From assembly GCA_010015805.1 (NCBI GenBank), contig ML978135.1:434001-498000 (forward strand): DNA of 64,000 nucleotides, read 5' to 3'. Below are positions 21,615 through 33,800 of the stretch, piece after piece. Positions within the stretch are counted from its first letter, which is position 1. Each line of letters starts with the position of its first letter. Origin of the DNA: Rhizodiscina lignyota (taxonomy: Eukaryota > Ascomycota > Dothideomycetes > Aulographales > Rhizodiscinaceae). The translations under genes were made by a program, and so were the position numbers. The notes under the pieces were generated by a model. That model did no database searches, was not told the DNA's origin, and saw only the letters and a program-made list of their open reading frames with translations.

Positions 21615-23682
21615 CTATATCTTCGTAAACGGATCGTCGAAATACCAAACTGGATCTCCATCGACACTCATTTCGGTCATTGTATAGCCGTTACCCATAA
21701 ACTGGTACCGATTATCTGTCTTGTATGTGATTTCAAAGTCCTCCCATCTCACATTCTTCATCATTTCGAAGAAATGAAGCCGGCTCCCGGGGTAGATAGC
21801 TGTCACTGGCCCGTGAATCTTCCCGTTCTTGAACCAGGAGCGGCATGGTGACGACCACACGAGCCGCTTCATCAGCTCGTGCGTGTGGTTATAGTATTCT
21901 TTGATTGCCCTCGCCTTTGGCTCTATACCTTTGATGTTTTCCGTCTGAAGTTTGTCGATGATTTGAAAGATGTACCGCGTGTACCATTCGAGGATCGGAA
22001 GCAGCGAACTGTGACTCGTCGGACTATTCGGCCCTGGCAAAAGGAAGAAATTAGGGAAGTTCTCGGCCATGATACCGAGGTAGCCCTGCGGAAAGTCGCC
22101 AAACTGGTCTTGGATCGTGACGCCTGTCCTGCCCGTGACTTTGAAATGCGGAGAAAAGGAAGTATCGAAACCGGTCGCGCAGACGACGACATCTACTTCG
22201 TGCTCAACGCCAGATTCGTCGACGATGCCTTTCTCCGTCAGACGAACGGCTGACTCTGTGACTACTTGGACATTATCTGCGCGCAAAGATTGCAGGTAGC
22301 CAGACCCGGGAGTCATGCGGCGGCACCCAAGAGCGAATTCCGGAATCATCTTCTTCGTGAGAAATGGGTCTTGTCCTAATTGCTCGGACATGATATCGGT
22401 AACAAGATCACGGGAGGCCTTTTGGTCCTTTGCTTTGAGATGCATCTGTAGAAGCTTTAGCCTTGCAAGTTCTGATACTGTTTCAGTAAAAAGAGAAGTA
22501 CCAGTGTGAAACGCTTATTGAGTTCGCCCTCGATGTCACGGCAGTACTTTGTGTACTTTTCGGGTTCGGCGAGGAATTCTTTGATTTGGTCTTCGGGATC
22601 TGTTAAAATGAATTCCGGTCAGTCATAATCATCGATGACACTGTTAATTCCTTACAGTCGAAGTTGGTTCCTCCAGGACCTGCGAACTTTGCACCGAAAC
22701 CAGTTGTTATCCAGACAGGAGACCGTAAGAACGGAATAAGCTTCGCGACAACTATAGTATCGTTAGCTTTATCAATGCAGCAATTTAGAAGATTGTATGC
22801 AAACCAGGCTGTATTGATGGAACGATCTGTACTGCAGAAGAACCTCCGCCGACCACAGCCACAGTCTTTCCAGAAAGGTCATACGAATGATCCCATTTGG
22901 CGCTGTGCATCATTTTCCCTTTGAATAAATCTACCCCTGGGATGTCAGGGTATTTCCAAGAGCTTTCAATAGTCAGTCGACGAGTATTTGAAGTCCACAA
23001 TGTAGTGTCCATACTTGAGAAGCCCGGAGCCATTTATTAGAATGTCGCACGTGTCCTCGAAATGTTTACCATCATGGCCCAGGAGCGTGACTCTCCACAG
23101 ACCTGCTTCTTCGTCCCATGTCGCACTCTCCACTGTTGTGTTGAGCTTTACATACTTCTCCAGATCAAACTTGGTCGCAACGTCTTTGAAATATCTCCAA
23201 ATTTCCTCAGAAGGTGAGTAAAATCTGGACCAGTTCGGATTCCTGGCCCAGGTGAACTGACTGTACTTTGAATTAGCTCTTGCACATACGAAATGGCGAA
23301 CAGACTCACTAGCTGTGACTTGGAATGTCGCACGTACAGCCGGGGTACCGATTTTCCTAGTACTATTGTTACTATCACGATGACTTTGGTTGAGAACGGA
23401 GAGGGCAACCAGCCATGTTCCTCCAATATCACTGTTCTTTTCGTAAATCTGCAGCTCCACGTCTTTCAACCCCCTTTCCGCTTTGTACGCGATCTGCAAT
23501 CCTGCTGCACCGGCACCGACACATATCATTCGCATTGGGCGCCTGGTATAGATCGGCTGTTCGGTTATGCGGTAACCATCAAAGTCCTGGTTGTACCACT
23601 CATTGAGATGGACTTCGTCCGGATCTGGCAGAGCATTAGGGTCCGGAGTTGCCGAAATGGTTATTATTTTCCCTGGAGCCAT
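21615..23682 (-). CDS. Baeyer-Villiger-type flavin monooxygenase
   Basis: Seven predicted exons (23682-23410, 23356-23310, 23260-23015, 22962-22805, 22751-22656, 22599-22502, 22445-21615) give 582 residues. The FAD motif is CVGAGAAGLQIAYKAE (about 53-68). ENRYPGCTCDIPSHSYQFTW is rebuilt across two small introns. The type-I Baeyer-Villiger fingerprint F-x-G-x3-H-x3-W-D is present as FKGKMMHSAKWD. The NADPH-binding motif is VAVVGGGSSAVQ, and CATGFDTSFSP is the ATG-containing C-terminal motif. The enzyme would insert oxygen next to a ketone using NADPH and O2; related fungal enzymes act in secondary metabolism or in ketone and steroid breakdown. No signal peptide. The substrate is unknown. Confidence 0.92.
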
Positions 23683-24706
23683 GTCTTTCGATCGAGATGA
23701 AGAACAATACAGAGTATATAATGATAGAAATTGTGGTTGAAAAATCCCACGATGATAGATCTGAAAAGGTGAATATCACGATGTCGCAAGGTTTATGCTG
23801 ACTCGGTTCATCGGCACAAAGTGGAGAGACAATCTAGAAGTCCGGAGAATGATAACGGATAGTCCCAGAAAGAGCCCCGTAATCAATAATTCGTGATCTC
23901 TGCCAGCGTTAACTGCAAACAGATGGGAGTTTACAATATCACGTTACGTTGTGTATCCCAATTGCGGGACTCCCCCGACGTGGCCTTTTGCCGACAGCCG
24001 AGAAGAACCTCAGCGGAGGAGGCGACACTAACTAGCCGTCAGACTCCAAGTCGATCTGGATTTGGAGAGAGAGGCCTTTGAGTCAAGTGATTTAGAAGCC
24101 ATAACCAGTCGATCAAAGAAAACACTTGTCCATCTCATTCCGATGAGTAAACATATCACCAACTCTGTGTTTGTGGAGGAGTCTGGCTTTCCCCGCGAAG
24201 TTGAGATACACAAGAGCAACGCAACTTCCTTTAAAATCATACGTATCATTAGATTGTTGTTACGCTCAAACACAAGATGTGTTAACCTATGTTCCAATTT
24301 TCTATAAGAAATAAATTCGCGTGTTTGCTATCGTAGCGTCAGTGCTCAGATGGAACTTTCTTCCTCACTCCTCTTGACAAACTTACATAATAGAGTAAAA
24401 ACACTCTTGGCCTGCTCGGGAGTGGGGATATTTGGGGAAACTGTCCATTGGCGCTGGAACAAGAGCACCATGGTACTAGATTGGCTTCAAGACGGGGTTG
24501 CCGGGGGCACGAGAGAACACTCACAAGGACCAATCAAAAAATGAAAACATTTTACGAGGTCCGCTCTGATGTACCATTACTAAAGAGGTATCTTAAGGAA
24601 TCATTCAGTAGAAAACAAGCCAGCATCGTCGCTCATACACACTTCCCTTCATTTTCGCCCGTTCTCCAGATAACCATGCCAACGCCCTGCATCCCCGATC
24701 CAAAGA
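23683..24706. other. Intergenic, about 1 kb
   Basis: Promoter of the monooxygenase and 3' flank of the AP-1 beta gene. Only short shadow frames; no repeat or RNA seen. Confidence 0.45.
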
Positions 24707-27362
24707 TTACAACAACAGATCCCCATTCCCTTGACCCACTGCAGGCTGATATATACTCTGTGGCTGATTTTGATTAACAACATACAAGTTCTGTCCCTGT
24801 ATGCTTCCCACACCACCGGGACTCGCATCCGCAATCTGCATCTGCGCCATGCTCTGGCTCCCAATGCCCGAGAAGTAGAGATCGGCGGCATCGGCAGCCG
24901 ACAGCGGGGAGGTGACACCGTTCGCTCCATTAGTTTGCGGTACGCCGTTCGACGGTGACATGCCCACGCTGGCGGCGGCTGCGACGGACGCAACTGCCGG
25001 AAGCTGGGAAGTTTGCAGGGCGAGGTTGGCTTGTGTCTCTTGTTTCTGGCGCTGGCGCTGATGTTCCGCTTTTGCGATGGTGGTGGGAAGTTGGTCCTTC
25101 TGCAACGCTGGACTGTCGGTGATTCTTCTTGGTCGCGCGCTTCTGAATACCGCTTGCACGGGTTTGAGGTAGACTGTTGCGAGGGTGCCGACGACGAGAC
25201 ACATCTCCTCTAGCGTATGAGGATCTAGTTTCTCGCTCTCAGCGGTGATGGGAGGCTTCTCGCCCATGACGATCGACTTTGCGATTGCTGGGTCGGTGGA
25301 GAGAAGCCGCCAATACATGTAGCCTCTGTCGCGGAGATCTGGATGATCTGTCTCTTCGGTAGCCCACTTGAGAACTTTAGGCACTAGCTCTTGTCCCTTT
25401 GTAGGGCGCTGAATGAATAGCTTGACAGTGGCCGTCAGCAGGGCCAATTGGACCTCATGCGGCTCGTCCGCAAAGGTATCCAAAAAATCCTCCAGCAGCT
25501 CGTCAGAATTCTCAATGCGGTCTGCGTATTGTCCAATAACCCAAATCATCGCTGACTTTGCTTCGGGCTCGTCGAGGCTGTCAAGATTTTCGCAGAGGGT
25601 CGAGATAATGGACTCGTATTGGTTCGGATACTTGCGGAAGATGTTGCGAATCACAACGGTAGCTTCTTGAACGATGTAGGACACTTTCGTCGCAACGAGG
25701 TCGAGAAGTGTATTGATACATAGACGAGCAGCAGGTTCGATCTTGATTGCCAGCTTGCCAATGGCGCGGACCGCCTTGCGCACGAAGTCTACGTCAATCT
25801 CAGTCGCGTACCTGCAGTCTGTTAGATGCAACTTCTCAATGATAGCTGCTGTATACATACTCGCGCAGCTCTGTCAGCACCTCTTTGATATTCCTCTCAT
25901 TTGCCAGCATGAAGATGAGCTCCAGCTTGGTGACCTTGACGTAGATGGGATCATTGTATTTGCAGAAGAAGACGCGGATATCGTTTCGAAGGACTTCCGG
26001 CCGCCGTTGCAGGATGAGGAGGGCATTTCGGAGCGCAAGATATTGAATCTCAGGCCCCTTCGATAACAGTGTGACGAGCGGAGGAGAGAGTTTGTTGCAT
26101 AAGGAAGTGATGAGCTTTTGGTCGGAGATGTAGTTCATGAGGTATAAGATGACGCGAATGCAAGTGAGGACGACGGCAGAATTGGTGTGTGATAATCGAG
26201 GAGCAACGCGCTCAGCCAGCAGGCCGGCTTCTTGGGTATCTTGCGGGACATAATTCATTAAAGCTTCGAGGATATATGTTTGGCCCCATCTAGTAATATC
26301 AGTACTCGTCAACGACAATTCTGGCGCGCCACGTACTCTGAGCAGTCTGGTAAGATCTGCACAATCTTTGAGGCACTTGTGTAATCGATTGTGAGTTTGA
26401 TGGATTCGCTGCGTTCCCAAATATCCATCAATGCAGCTAGTGCGCTGGACACGACTGTTGGGTTTTCGTCTCGCAGCATGTTATTCAGTCTGTCAATCAG
26501 GTCTGACGCTTCGACCAGTCGCCTGTCGTGATCGTATAGTTTTGCAACGCAGTAAGTGGCGGTCTTCCTGACATATGCATCTGGGTCCTTCAACAGGCCT
26601 TTCAGGGGGTTGACTGTGGCTTCGACGAATTCGCGAACGTGGATGTAGGAGATGGTTCTTAAAGCCAGTGCCCGTACTAAGGGGTTCGGATCTTCCATGT
26701 CCTATCACGACAATCAGCCCATGGTGCACTGTTCCTGTTCATATCTCCTGGGGCATACCGCGACAATGATCGGTAACGCTTTCAGCGCGATATCAGGCTT
26801 TATCCGCGCATAGTTGACCAAGTATAAGAAGCACCTGCTCCGGTCAGTCTTCGCTATCCGATGCAGCTACAGCCGTCGTCCATATATACTGACATTTTCT
26901 TGATCTCCAAGCTTGGAATGTTCATGCAATTGACAATGTCTGGAAACAACCCAACCATGTCGTTGTTGCTCATCGTCATGTTCGCAACAATCTTCTTCAG
27001 CGCTATCTTCTTCGCCGCATGGTTCTTGTCCTTCTTGCCACCGCTGTTTAGCTCGAGGCGTAGTTCGGCCACTTTGCCCTGTCGCGTGAGAGGTGAGCGC
27101 GGAACTCCCATATACGCATATGGTAGGAACATGATTGCGACTGCCATGCGCGTGGCACGCTTTCCAGACGCATTGGAGCGGTGTGTGGACTGATATCCGA
27201 GAGAAATCGGAGGGGCGGTAGGAGGACGGCTTGCGATATGAAATGGTAGTGCGGGCGAGGTTGAATACACCAATGAATGGAGGACGAGGTCAGGTGCATA
27301 GATGAGGCAAGGAAAGGGCTTACTCGAGCGAACAGCTTCGCGTCCTGGCCTGCACCGCTCAT
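24707..27362 (-). CDS. apl2: AP-1 clathrin adaptor complex subunit beta (beta-adaptin)
   Basis: Six predicted exons (27362-27324, 27078-26894, 26834-26759, 26701-26337, 26289-25861, 25811-24707) give 732 residues, close to yeast Apl2. The trunk is a run of armadillo/HEAT helices: [20 protein letters not shown] near the N-terminus, [57 protein letters not shown], and [20 protein letters not shown]. This is the most conserved part of all beta-adaptins. The C-terminal 170 residues form a Gln/Ala/Gly-rich hinge with short DL-containing stretches, ending in DLLL, which could be a clathrin-box-like tail. No appendage (ear) domain is evident. The subunit binds dileucine cargo signals and clathrin at the trans-Golgi and endosomes. 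The first intron (245 bp) is longer than the others. Confidence 0.95.
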
Positions 27363-27780
27363 GGTGGGCAGCTCTAGCAACCAAGATCTGGGGATCAATC
27401 AAGCGTATGCATGTGCCCATCCATCCACCACCGCAAGCCCTCCTGACCCCTCAGTAGACAGCAGGGGGCCGAGTTCCCGAATTTGAGTGCTGCGCTATCT
27501 CCTCGGGAGTCGGTTGGCTGTCATATCAGTTATACGAGGAGCGTGATCGAAGGCTGCGAAGGAGGATGAAGGTTGGAAGAGAGTTATACAAGACCCACTT
27601 GAGGCTGCCCGGAGCAGTGCAGTGATGACCATTGCTTGAAGCGCTCGGAGGCCTGATGTTCCGCTTGCTCCGCCGGCTTCCGCCCGTCCCGCTCCGCCAA
27701 TAGCCAAGCTTCAGGCTACTTCAGCTTCATGTATCCATCTGCGTTCTGTCGCCATTCGACATCGTCATCAACAGAACATA
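27363..27780. promoter_or_regulatory. Divergent promoter of AP-1 beta and EMC4 genes
   Basis: 418 bp between two start codons facing away from each other, both for secretory-pathway housekeeping proteins. No specific element recognised. Confidence 0.4.
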
Positions 27781-28421
27781 ATGGCAGGAGCTTCCCACTC
27801 TCCTCCACCGCCTCCACAATGGGTACTCGACCTCGATTCACCCCCGGCGCCGAAGCAAAAGGCAGGTTCGACGCCAGACCCTCCCGGATTCAGCACTGCA
27901 AGCAGTACCAAGGTAAGAGCTCAACATCCCTGAAACACAAGTGCAGTATGCTGAGATACCGTCTACAGCGCGGATCCTCTAAGCAACAATCCTCCAAGGA
28001 CCAACCCGCGCGCAAGCCTCCCACCCCTGAAGAGATGGACACGCTGAAGGTGAAGAAGGCCTGGGAGGTCGCAATCGCACCCGCAAAACAACTGCCAATG
28101 AACGCAATCGGCATGTATATGACCGGCAATTCACTACAGATATTCAGCATCATGATGGTTTTTATGCTCTTCAAGACGCCGATCACAGCACTCATGGGTC
28201 TGCCAAATGCGTTCCAGAGATTCGAATCTCCGGGCACGAAAGACAAGCTTTTGTTGGTAAAGCTTGTGTATGTTTTGACGAACCTTTTAGCGGTCGGACT
28301 GGGTTTATGGAAAGTTGGTCAAATGGGATTACTACCGACCACAAGATCGGATTGGCTGGCGTGGGAGGCAGCGAGGGAACCGTTGGAACGAGCGTATCCA
28401 ATTTTCGGAACAGGAAAATGA
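27781..28421 (+). CDS. EMC4: ER membrane protein complex subunit 4
   Basis: Two predicted exons (27781-27912, 27969-28421) give 194 residues, the usual length. The start MAGASHSPPPPP agrees with the Pro-rich cytosolic N-terminus of fungal EMC4; an upstream ATG at 27729 is in another frame and is rejected. The 56-bp intron (GTAAGA...CTACAG) joins in frame at STK|RGSS. The conserved DUF1077 core is KKAWEVAIAPAKQLPMN and MYMTGNSLQIFSIMMVFML, followed by two hydrophobic segments. EMC4 is a structural subunit of the ER membrane insertase that places tail-anchored and multispanning proteins. Confidence 0.93.
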
Positions 28422-28854
28422 AATCACAGCTCTTGAATGTATGACAGCTTCTCGGCGTATTCTTGCCCTGGATCAGTCTTAAGAGCGGCAATCTTGAATA
28501 GCTATGATCTATAATGGGCCGAGCACCTCTCCGATCTCCTCACATGCAAGCCACAGGATCTTGGCCCCTGTGTACTTCACAGAGCTTCTCATGCGCGTCG
28601 GCATGCCACGCTAGCAGAGGTTGTCACGGGCCTCCTCATCCAGCAACTAGCTAACACATGAAGTCATTGTGTAAGGGCGAGTATTTAAGCTTTATCCCCA
28701 GGCCTTATCTTCACTTCCTTCTCCAACTTTTCGTTCAGTCCACTCCATGGTGCTGGCATTCCAATTCCAACCTCAACTTCTGTCAAACTACCTTCAGTCA
28801 AACGCCTGTTCCTCACACAGGAGTTCGGCCTTCAACCGCGTCAACACATCCAAG
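28422..28854. other. Intergenic / leader of the F-box-like gene
   Basis: Contains a TATTTAAG box at 28681-28688, about 170 bp before the preferred ATG of the next gene, which could be its TATA element. Confidence 0.35.
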
Positions 28855-29592
28855 ATGCCCGACAGTGTTGATACTCTCGACGCCGAGGCCAGGGCCTCTT
28901 CAACGGAACACGATGAGCGCAACTCAACTTCGACTGAAATCTTCTCTCCTCTACTTAGGCTGCCAGCTGAGCTACGACTTATCATATACGAGCTGCACCT
29001 AGCGTCGAAAGTCTGGTACGATCCTAACTCGGGATTCTACAGGATATACATCTGCGACTTCCGAGTCCGTTCTCGCCGGGATTGGCTACGCTCAATGTTT
29101 CATGTTAATCGTCAATTACGAGTTGAGTTCTCGGAGTACATTCGCAAAACTGCGACCTTTGCAATGTATACATTCCACAGCCCTAGCGAACTCATGGCGC
29201 TCAGTGGACACATCCGATCGTTAATGGCCCACGTCGAAATCAGAAACCATAACTACGACAACGTTTTCCCAACCTTTCAAGAGAGAGTCGAAAATCTTTC
29301 CAGTCGAAACGGTTTCACACATCTACAGAAGTTGGACCTGGTTGTTGAGTGTAGCGGTCCAAGGGAATGTCATGGCATAGCGAAGGTGGTTTCAAAGTGG
29401 TTTAAGCTTCACGGTACGCCTTTGAAGCCCTTGGAGGAAGGAAATGAGAGCTTGAAGGAGGTAGTCGTAGAGTCTCTCTGCTATCATCCTGATGCGACGA
29501 GGAAAAGAGTGACGTGGTTCCGATATTTCCGCGTTGGACAAAAACTCGTCAGGGACACTGAAGTGCAAGCTGAGATGGTCAGAAGAACTTAG
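28855..29592 (+). CDS. F-box-like (2EXR type) protein
   Basis: The open frame starts at an ATG at 28747, but the ATG at 28855 (context AAG ATG) gives a better start and a 245-residue protein. After a Ser/Thr/Glu-rich N-terminus, LLRLPAELRLIIYELHL (about residues 32-48) is the fungal 2EXR/F-box-like motif, found in very large expanded families of unknown function. It is followed by FHVNRQLRVEFSEYI, also typical. The rest is helical with no catalytic motif. F-box-like proteins may recruit substrates to SCF ubiquitin ligases through Skp1, but this is unproven for the 2EXR class. No intron. Confidence 0.75.
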   Translation: MPDSVDTLDAEARASSTEHDERNSTSTEIFSPLLRLPAELRLIIYELHLASKVWYDPNSGFYRIYICDFRVRSRRDWLRSMFHVNRQLRVEFSEYIRKTATFAMYTFHSPSELMALSGHIRSLMAHVEIRNHNYDNVFPTFQERVENLSSRNGFTHLQKLDLVVECSGPRECHGIAKVVSKWFKLHGTPLKPLEEGNESLKEVVVESLCYHPDATRKRVTWFRYFRVGQKLVRDTEVQAEMVRRT

Positions 29593-29879
29593 AGTAATGT
29601 GTGTGAGGGCGGGCATACGTACCGCTACAAGCACCACTCGCGACTAATAGCGAACAAGTTTCATGACCTGGAGGTCAGGCTTGGAGGTCAGGCTTCCGTG
29701 GAGTCAGATGATAGTCGAACAATGAAATAAAAGTCTACGGAGGCAACCAATCGATATCTTGAAGTTGAAGATGGTTGCTCACCCCTATCGTCCTACCAAT
29801 CGTTCACATATTCACCCGCAAGTTGCATTCTCTCGTGCCCTCCGTGTACCAGCAATAGCAAGAAATGCATGCTCCTCAT
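29593..29879. other. Intergenic with a 13-bp tandem duplication
   Basis: 29669-29694 is a perfect double copy of TGGAGGTCAGGCT. Otherwise nothing. Confidence 0.5.
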
Positions 29880-30210
29880 AGAGCAGCCCAAACGACCACC
29901 CCAACCCTTCGCTCTCAATCTGCCTCAGCGCCGTCGCTACTCCTCGCTTACTATATCCGCTGTGAACAACCAGCTGTGTGATCCAGCAAGCCTGCCTGCC
30001 ATCGACAGGCCAGTGCGATGCGAAGACGTTGCCGACAAGCTGCCCATTGGGTGCGCCGGAGCTTGACGGCCCCAGGTGCCGTAATGTGACGAAAAGAGCG
30101 CTGCAGTATCTTGGAGCATTGCATCCGGGATGTCAACTGATTCGAAGGCCCCGATGAGGGTGTCGAAGGTGCAGGCCGATGGCGTGAAAGATGCGGCCTT
30201 CAGTTTTGTG
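29880..30210 (-). pseudogene. Decayed GNAT-family N-acetyltransferase
   Basis: Reading the minus strand, one frame carries DIPDAMLQDTAALFSSHYG followed by TWG, the start of a fungal GNAT-like protein. A second frame just downstream carries NGQLVGNVFASHW and then ACWITQLVVHSGYSKRGVA. The last part contains the acetyl-CoA-binding loop region (Q/R-x-x-G-x-G/A; here SKRGVA). The pieces are in different frames and the segment normally between them is missing, so this looks like a deleted, frameshifted remnant. An intron could bridge them only if the protein lacked a conserved strand. Assignment rests on family memory. Confidence 0.5.
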
Positions 30211-30828
30211 AAGTGCCGAGTGTGAGTGAATCTTGAGAAAGGAAAATGCTGTTCCTCGAAAGTAAGAAATAAAGACAGGAGAATTAGCCGTTGATGGAAG
30301 GGCGTTGGAGCCGCTTGGAACATCACACGTGATGCCCAAGGAGGTCCATTGGCTTACTAGACTTTTGAATTACGGGCCATCTCACAAAAAGCTCAGAAAA
30401 GTTGAGACACCAGAGTACGTCGGGATATCATATATTGTTCATCTCCTCACTCGGCACCCGCCCCAGAGCGCCAACGCTATCAACAGAAAAACCAAGCAAA
30501 GCCAGTTATGCCCAGTTCCAGTTTTTCCCCATTCCCGGCTTGCCAAAAGCCCTCCAACATCACCATACGCCAGACCAACGGCTGACCATAAAGACGTCGA
30601 AGCTGAACTTCCGAGAGGAAACAAAGTACAAAGAGTATTTTTCCTCCCAGGGCAATGACACCGGCATGGTCTAAACGGACTTGCATTGCAGTGCAGAAGA
30701 CGCCAAAAAGGAAGAAAGTCGTGGTGAGACGCTGGGCGGTGCTACGGCACATCCCAGCTGCGGTAGAGACGATTAAAAGAATATGTTACAGGCAAAAGGA
30801 GAGACGTTCAAGTATTCAAAGGCAATCA
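30211..30828. other. Intergenic, 3' flank of SET3
   Basis: No supported gene. Short frames on both strands are without coding character. Confidence 0.4.
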
Positions 30829-33800
30829 TCAAGGTAAAGTCATCGTCGGGTCTGCCTGCGGATTGCTTCCTCCGTCCGTCTTGGCGTCGCTAGATTCGGT
30901 TGCCGTCACGGAGACGTTTTCTGAAAAGTTTTGGCCCCTTGAAGAGCCCCTCTCGTCATCAGCAGCATCATTCATAGGCACCATAGGCATGTCCACCTCT
31001 TCAATCGCGCTACCTTCAGCCTGACCTTCCTTTTCCTTGCCCTTCTCGCTCGTAGCCTTAGTCTCCTTATCGTACGACACTGAAGAAACCTCTGCGAGAT
31101 TGGAGAGAGATTTTGGTTCCTTCTCCTTATCCGCAGCAGCAGCAGCTTCTTTGGCGGCAGCCACGGCTTCACTCTTCCTCTTCCTATTCGTGTAGTCGCT
31201 GAGACTCAACTTCTTCTTTAGCGGACTTGGTGCTACGGCAGACTGGATCGCAGGGGAGAAGAGCGGGCCAAGAGGTCCGGGTGCCGTAGTGGAGAGTGGA
31301 GATTGTGCGAAAGCGCTTCCAGTGACAGAGCCAGGTGTAGCAGCAAACGATGGCGTGGTTGGCGTCGGAGATGTGAATGAAGGCACGGGGGGGAGTGTGA
31401 CATGCAAGTTCTGAGGACGAGTTGAGCTTGACGAAGTAACTGAAGTGGCAGATGTAGGCTCGGCTTCAGTTGGCGTCTTGGAAGGTTCAGCGATTGTTGG
31501 GGCCACAGCGCCGTCTTCGGTAGCAGGCGGATTGGATGTGGATAGAGCTGGCAAATCTACACTTTGTGTCGCTGTGTCGCTTGTAGGCGGCGGTGCCGGG
31601 ACTGGTTCAGGCCATGACGGTTCTGGAGGGTCTGAATGCTGCGGAGGCTCTAGTGGCGCGTCGGGAAGCACATCCCTCGCTTCTGGCTTTTCTTGAGCTT
31701 CCTCTGCACTTTGAACAGGCTCAGGTGACGCATCCCTCATCTCCACATCTTCAGCAGTTTCCGACGGGCCTGCGTCTGGAGCCTGATCAGAATCCCGTGA
31801 ACCAGCTTCAATATTCGAGGACTGTTGAGCGGGTTTCGGAGGTGGCGGCATACATGCAGTAGGAGAAAGCGCAATAGCTGGAGGCTGTGCCTGTGCAGCA
31901 GATGCGGCGCCGTTGGGCTGAGGTGAAGACGTGTTAGCGGGTGATGCAGCCGGTCTCTCAGGCTTCGGCTGATTGGATATTATTCCTTCCCGCGTACGCG
32001 CGAGCAGCCTCTGTGCATAAGGCACCCTCTTCCTTCTCCTCTCCGCAAGCACCGCAGGGTCCACAAGCTGCGTACTAAAGTACGGATCTGACTCCGTTTG
32101 TGTGTCCATGTCGAGATATACCGGTCTTGCTTGTATTTGAACGGGTCCATTGGTGGACGTGTTTCGAGGAGTTCGCATGTTGCCATTCAAACCGTTCGCG
32201 TCTGCAGCAAACGACCTGAAAGATTTAGAAGATGAGGCAAGAGTGGGCGAAGGATTTTGAAAATCGTTGATGCCTAGCTGCTTCTGTGCGTTTGTTAGCA
32301 ACGTGATGCAATTGCCCGAAACACGCGATTCGCTTACGGAAGTAAGGGCACTTGGCGTATTGAGTGCCGACCCAGCGCTGTGGCGTTTCTTCCTCCTGCT
32401 GCCATGCTCATGTTGGTCCATCATGTCGAATTGTTTTTCGATCTGCTGCATTTTGCGGCGTTCCCTCTCGGAGAGTTCCACGCCCAACCCCGTCATTCCT
32501 TCCACGGAATTAGCGCCCGGGGTGTTGTCACGACTAGTAGGTTTACTTCGAGAGGAACCAGATATAGATCTGCTATCTGCACGGTCGTCAAATTGTTCGC
32601 CTCTTGTAAAGGCAGCTTCGCTGCTAGCGCGGCTATTTGTAGCGTGTCCAGTTGAGAGTGGCGAGATGTGGCTGAGGATTTTCTTTCCTCTGCGGCCTCT
32701 GGGTGGCTTGAGCGAATTGCTAACACCATCGGATGAAATCTGCTGGTGGCGGCGGTCGAAACGGCCAAGTAAGCAGTAACCGTATGACCTCCTGCAAGCA
32801 CAGCCGCCAAAGTTTGCCAACACACCGGATGCCCAATTCGAAATGAATTGTTCATCTTCACCATGAATGCCTTCTTTCTTAATGTTGCCGTTGCTGTATG
32901 ACGTGGAGAGTATCTCCCTAACGTCCCGGTCGAGTTCCCACGGGATTGTGATCTCATCACCTTCATTGATGTCCACAGTTGACACGATGCAGAAGTGATA
33001 GTCTCTTCCTTTGTCGATGAGGATCTTCATTTGCGCGTTCGGTTGACAGCTCCGTCGTACGTATCGCAAGGGGGTTCCTTCTTCTCGAGCGTCGATGACG
33101 ATGGGTAGGTGAGGCGGGCAGAAGACGAACGGCTCTGGATGTCGTAATGTTGCCCAGCGGTTGGAGGGATTTTGCGCGTAGTCTTCGAAACGACTGATGT
33201 GCCCTTTTATCTCGCCGATGAGCGCATTAGAAGGGATGGCAGAATCAACAGTGAGCCACTCGATAACTGGGTGCACGCCATTGATTGAGATGGATTTGTC
33301 CTCCTCTCTATGGTGTGTCAGCTTTGGGTATATGCTCTCGAGCTCTGCAAAGGACCGGTCTGGTCTGTTGAATACGAGTCGGTGGTCGATGCCGTTTGCG
33401 ACTTCGGCGAGCGCATCCGGATCCTGGACCCATGCAGATAGATCGTTTGTCACACCAATGGTGGTGAATGAGTTTTCCTCTGCAAGTTGATAAGGTGGTT
33501 TTTGGGGTAACTGCATGAACTCTGGGGAGAAATAGTCACCACTGTATCCATTGGGGGTGAGCGCAGGAGGCGACTTGACAGGGCTTTGGCCAGCAACATT
33601 TCCTGCGCCCAGTTTCCGACGAGAGTTTGCAGCGGAGGATAGCTGATTGAGCGATGCGACAGAAGCCGATGCCCTGTGGCTTGTCTTTGGTCGTTTGGCA
33701 GGTGGTGGTTGATCTCTCGGGCTGCCGCTCGGTCGCTCCGCGCTGTTAGCCCGGTCGGAAACAGGCCACCCATTGGTGGTGATCGAGTCTTTTGTCTTCT

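Noticed and set aside
27729-28421. Longer frame from 27729 as the EMC4 start
   Set aside because: It reads the first exon in the wrong frame and through the intron; the ATG at 27781 with one intron gives the family N-terminus.
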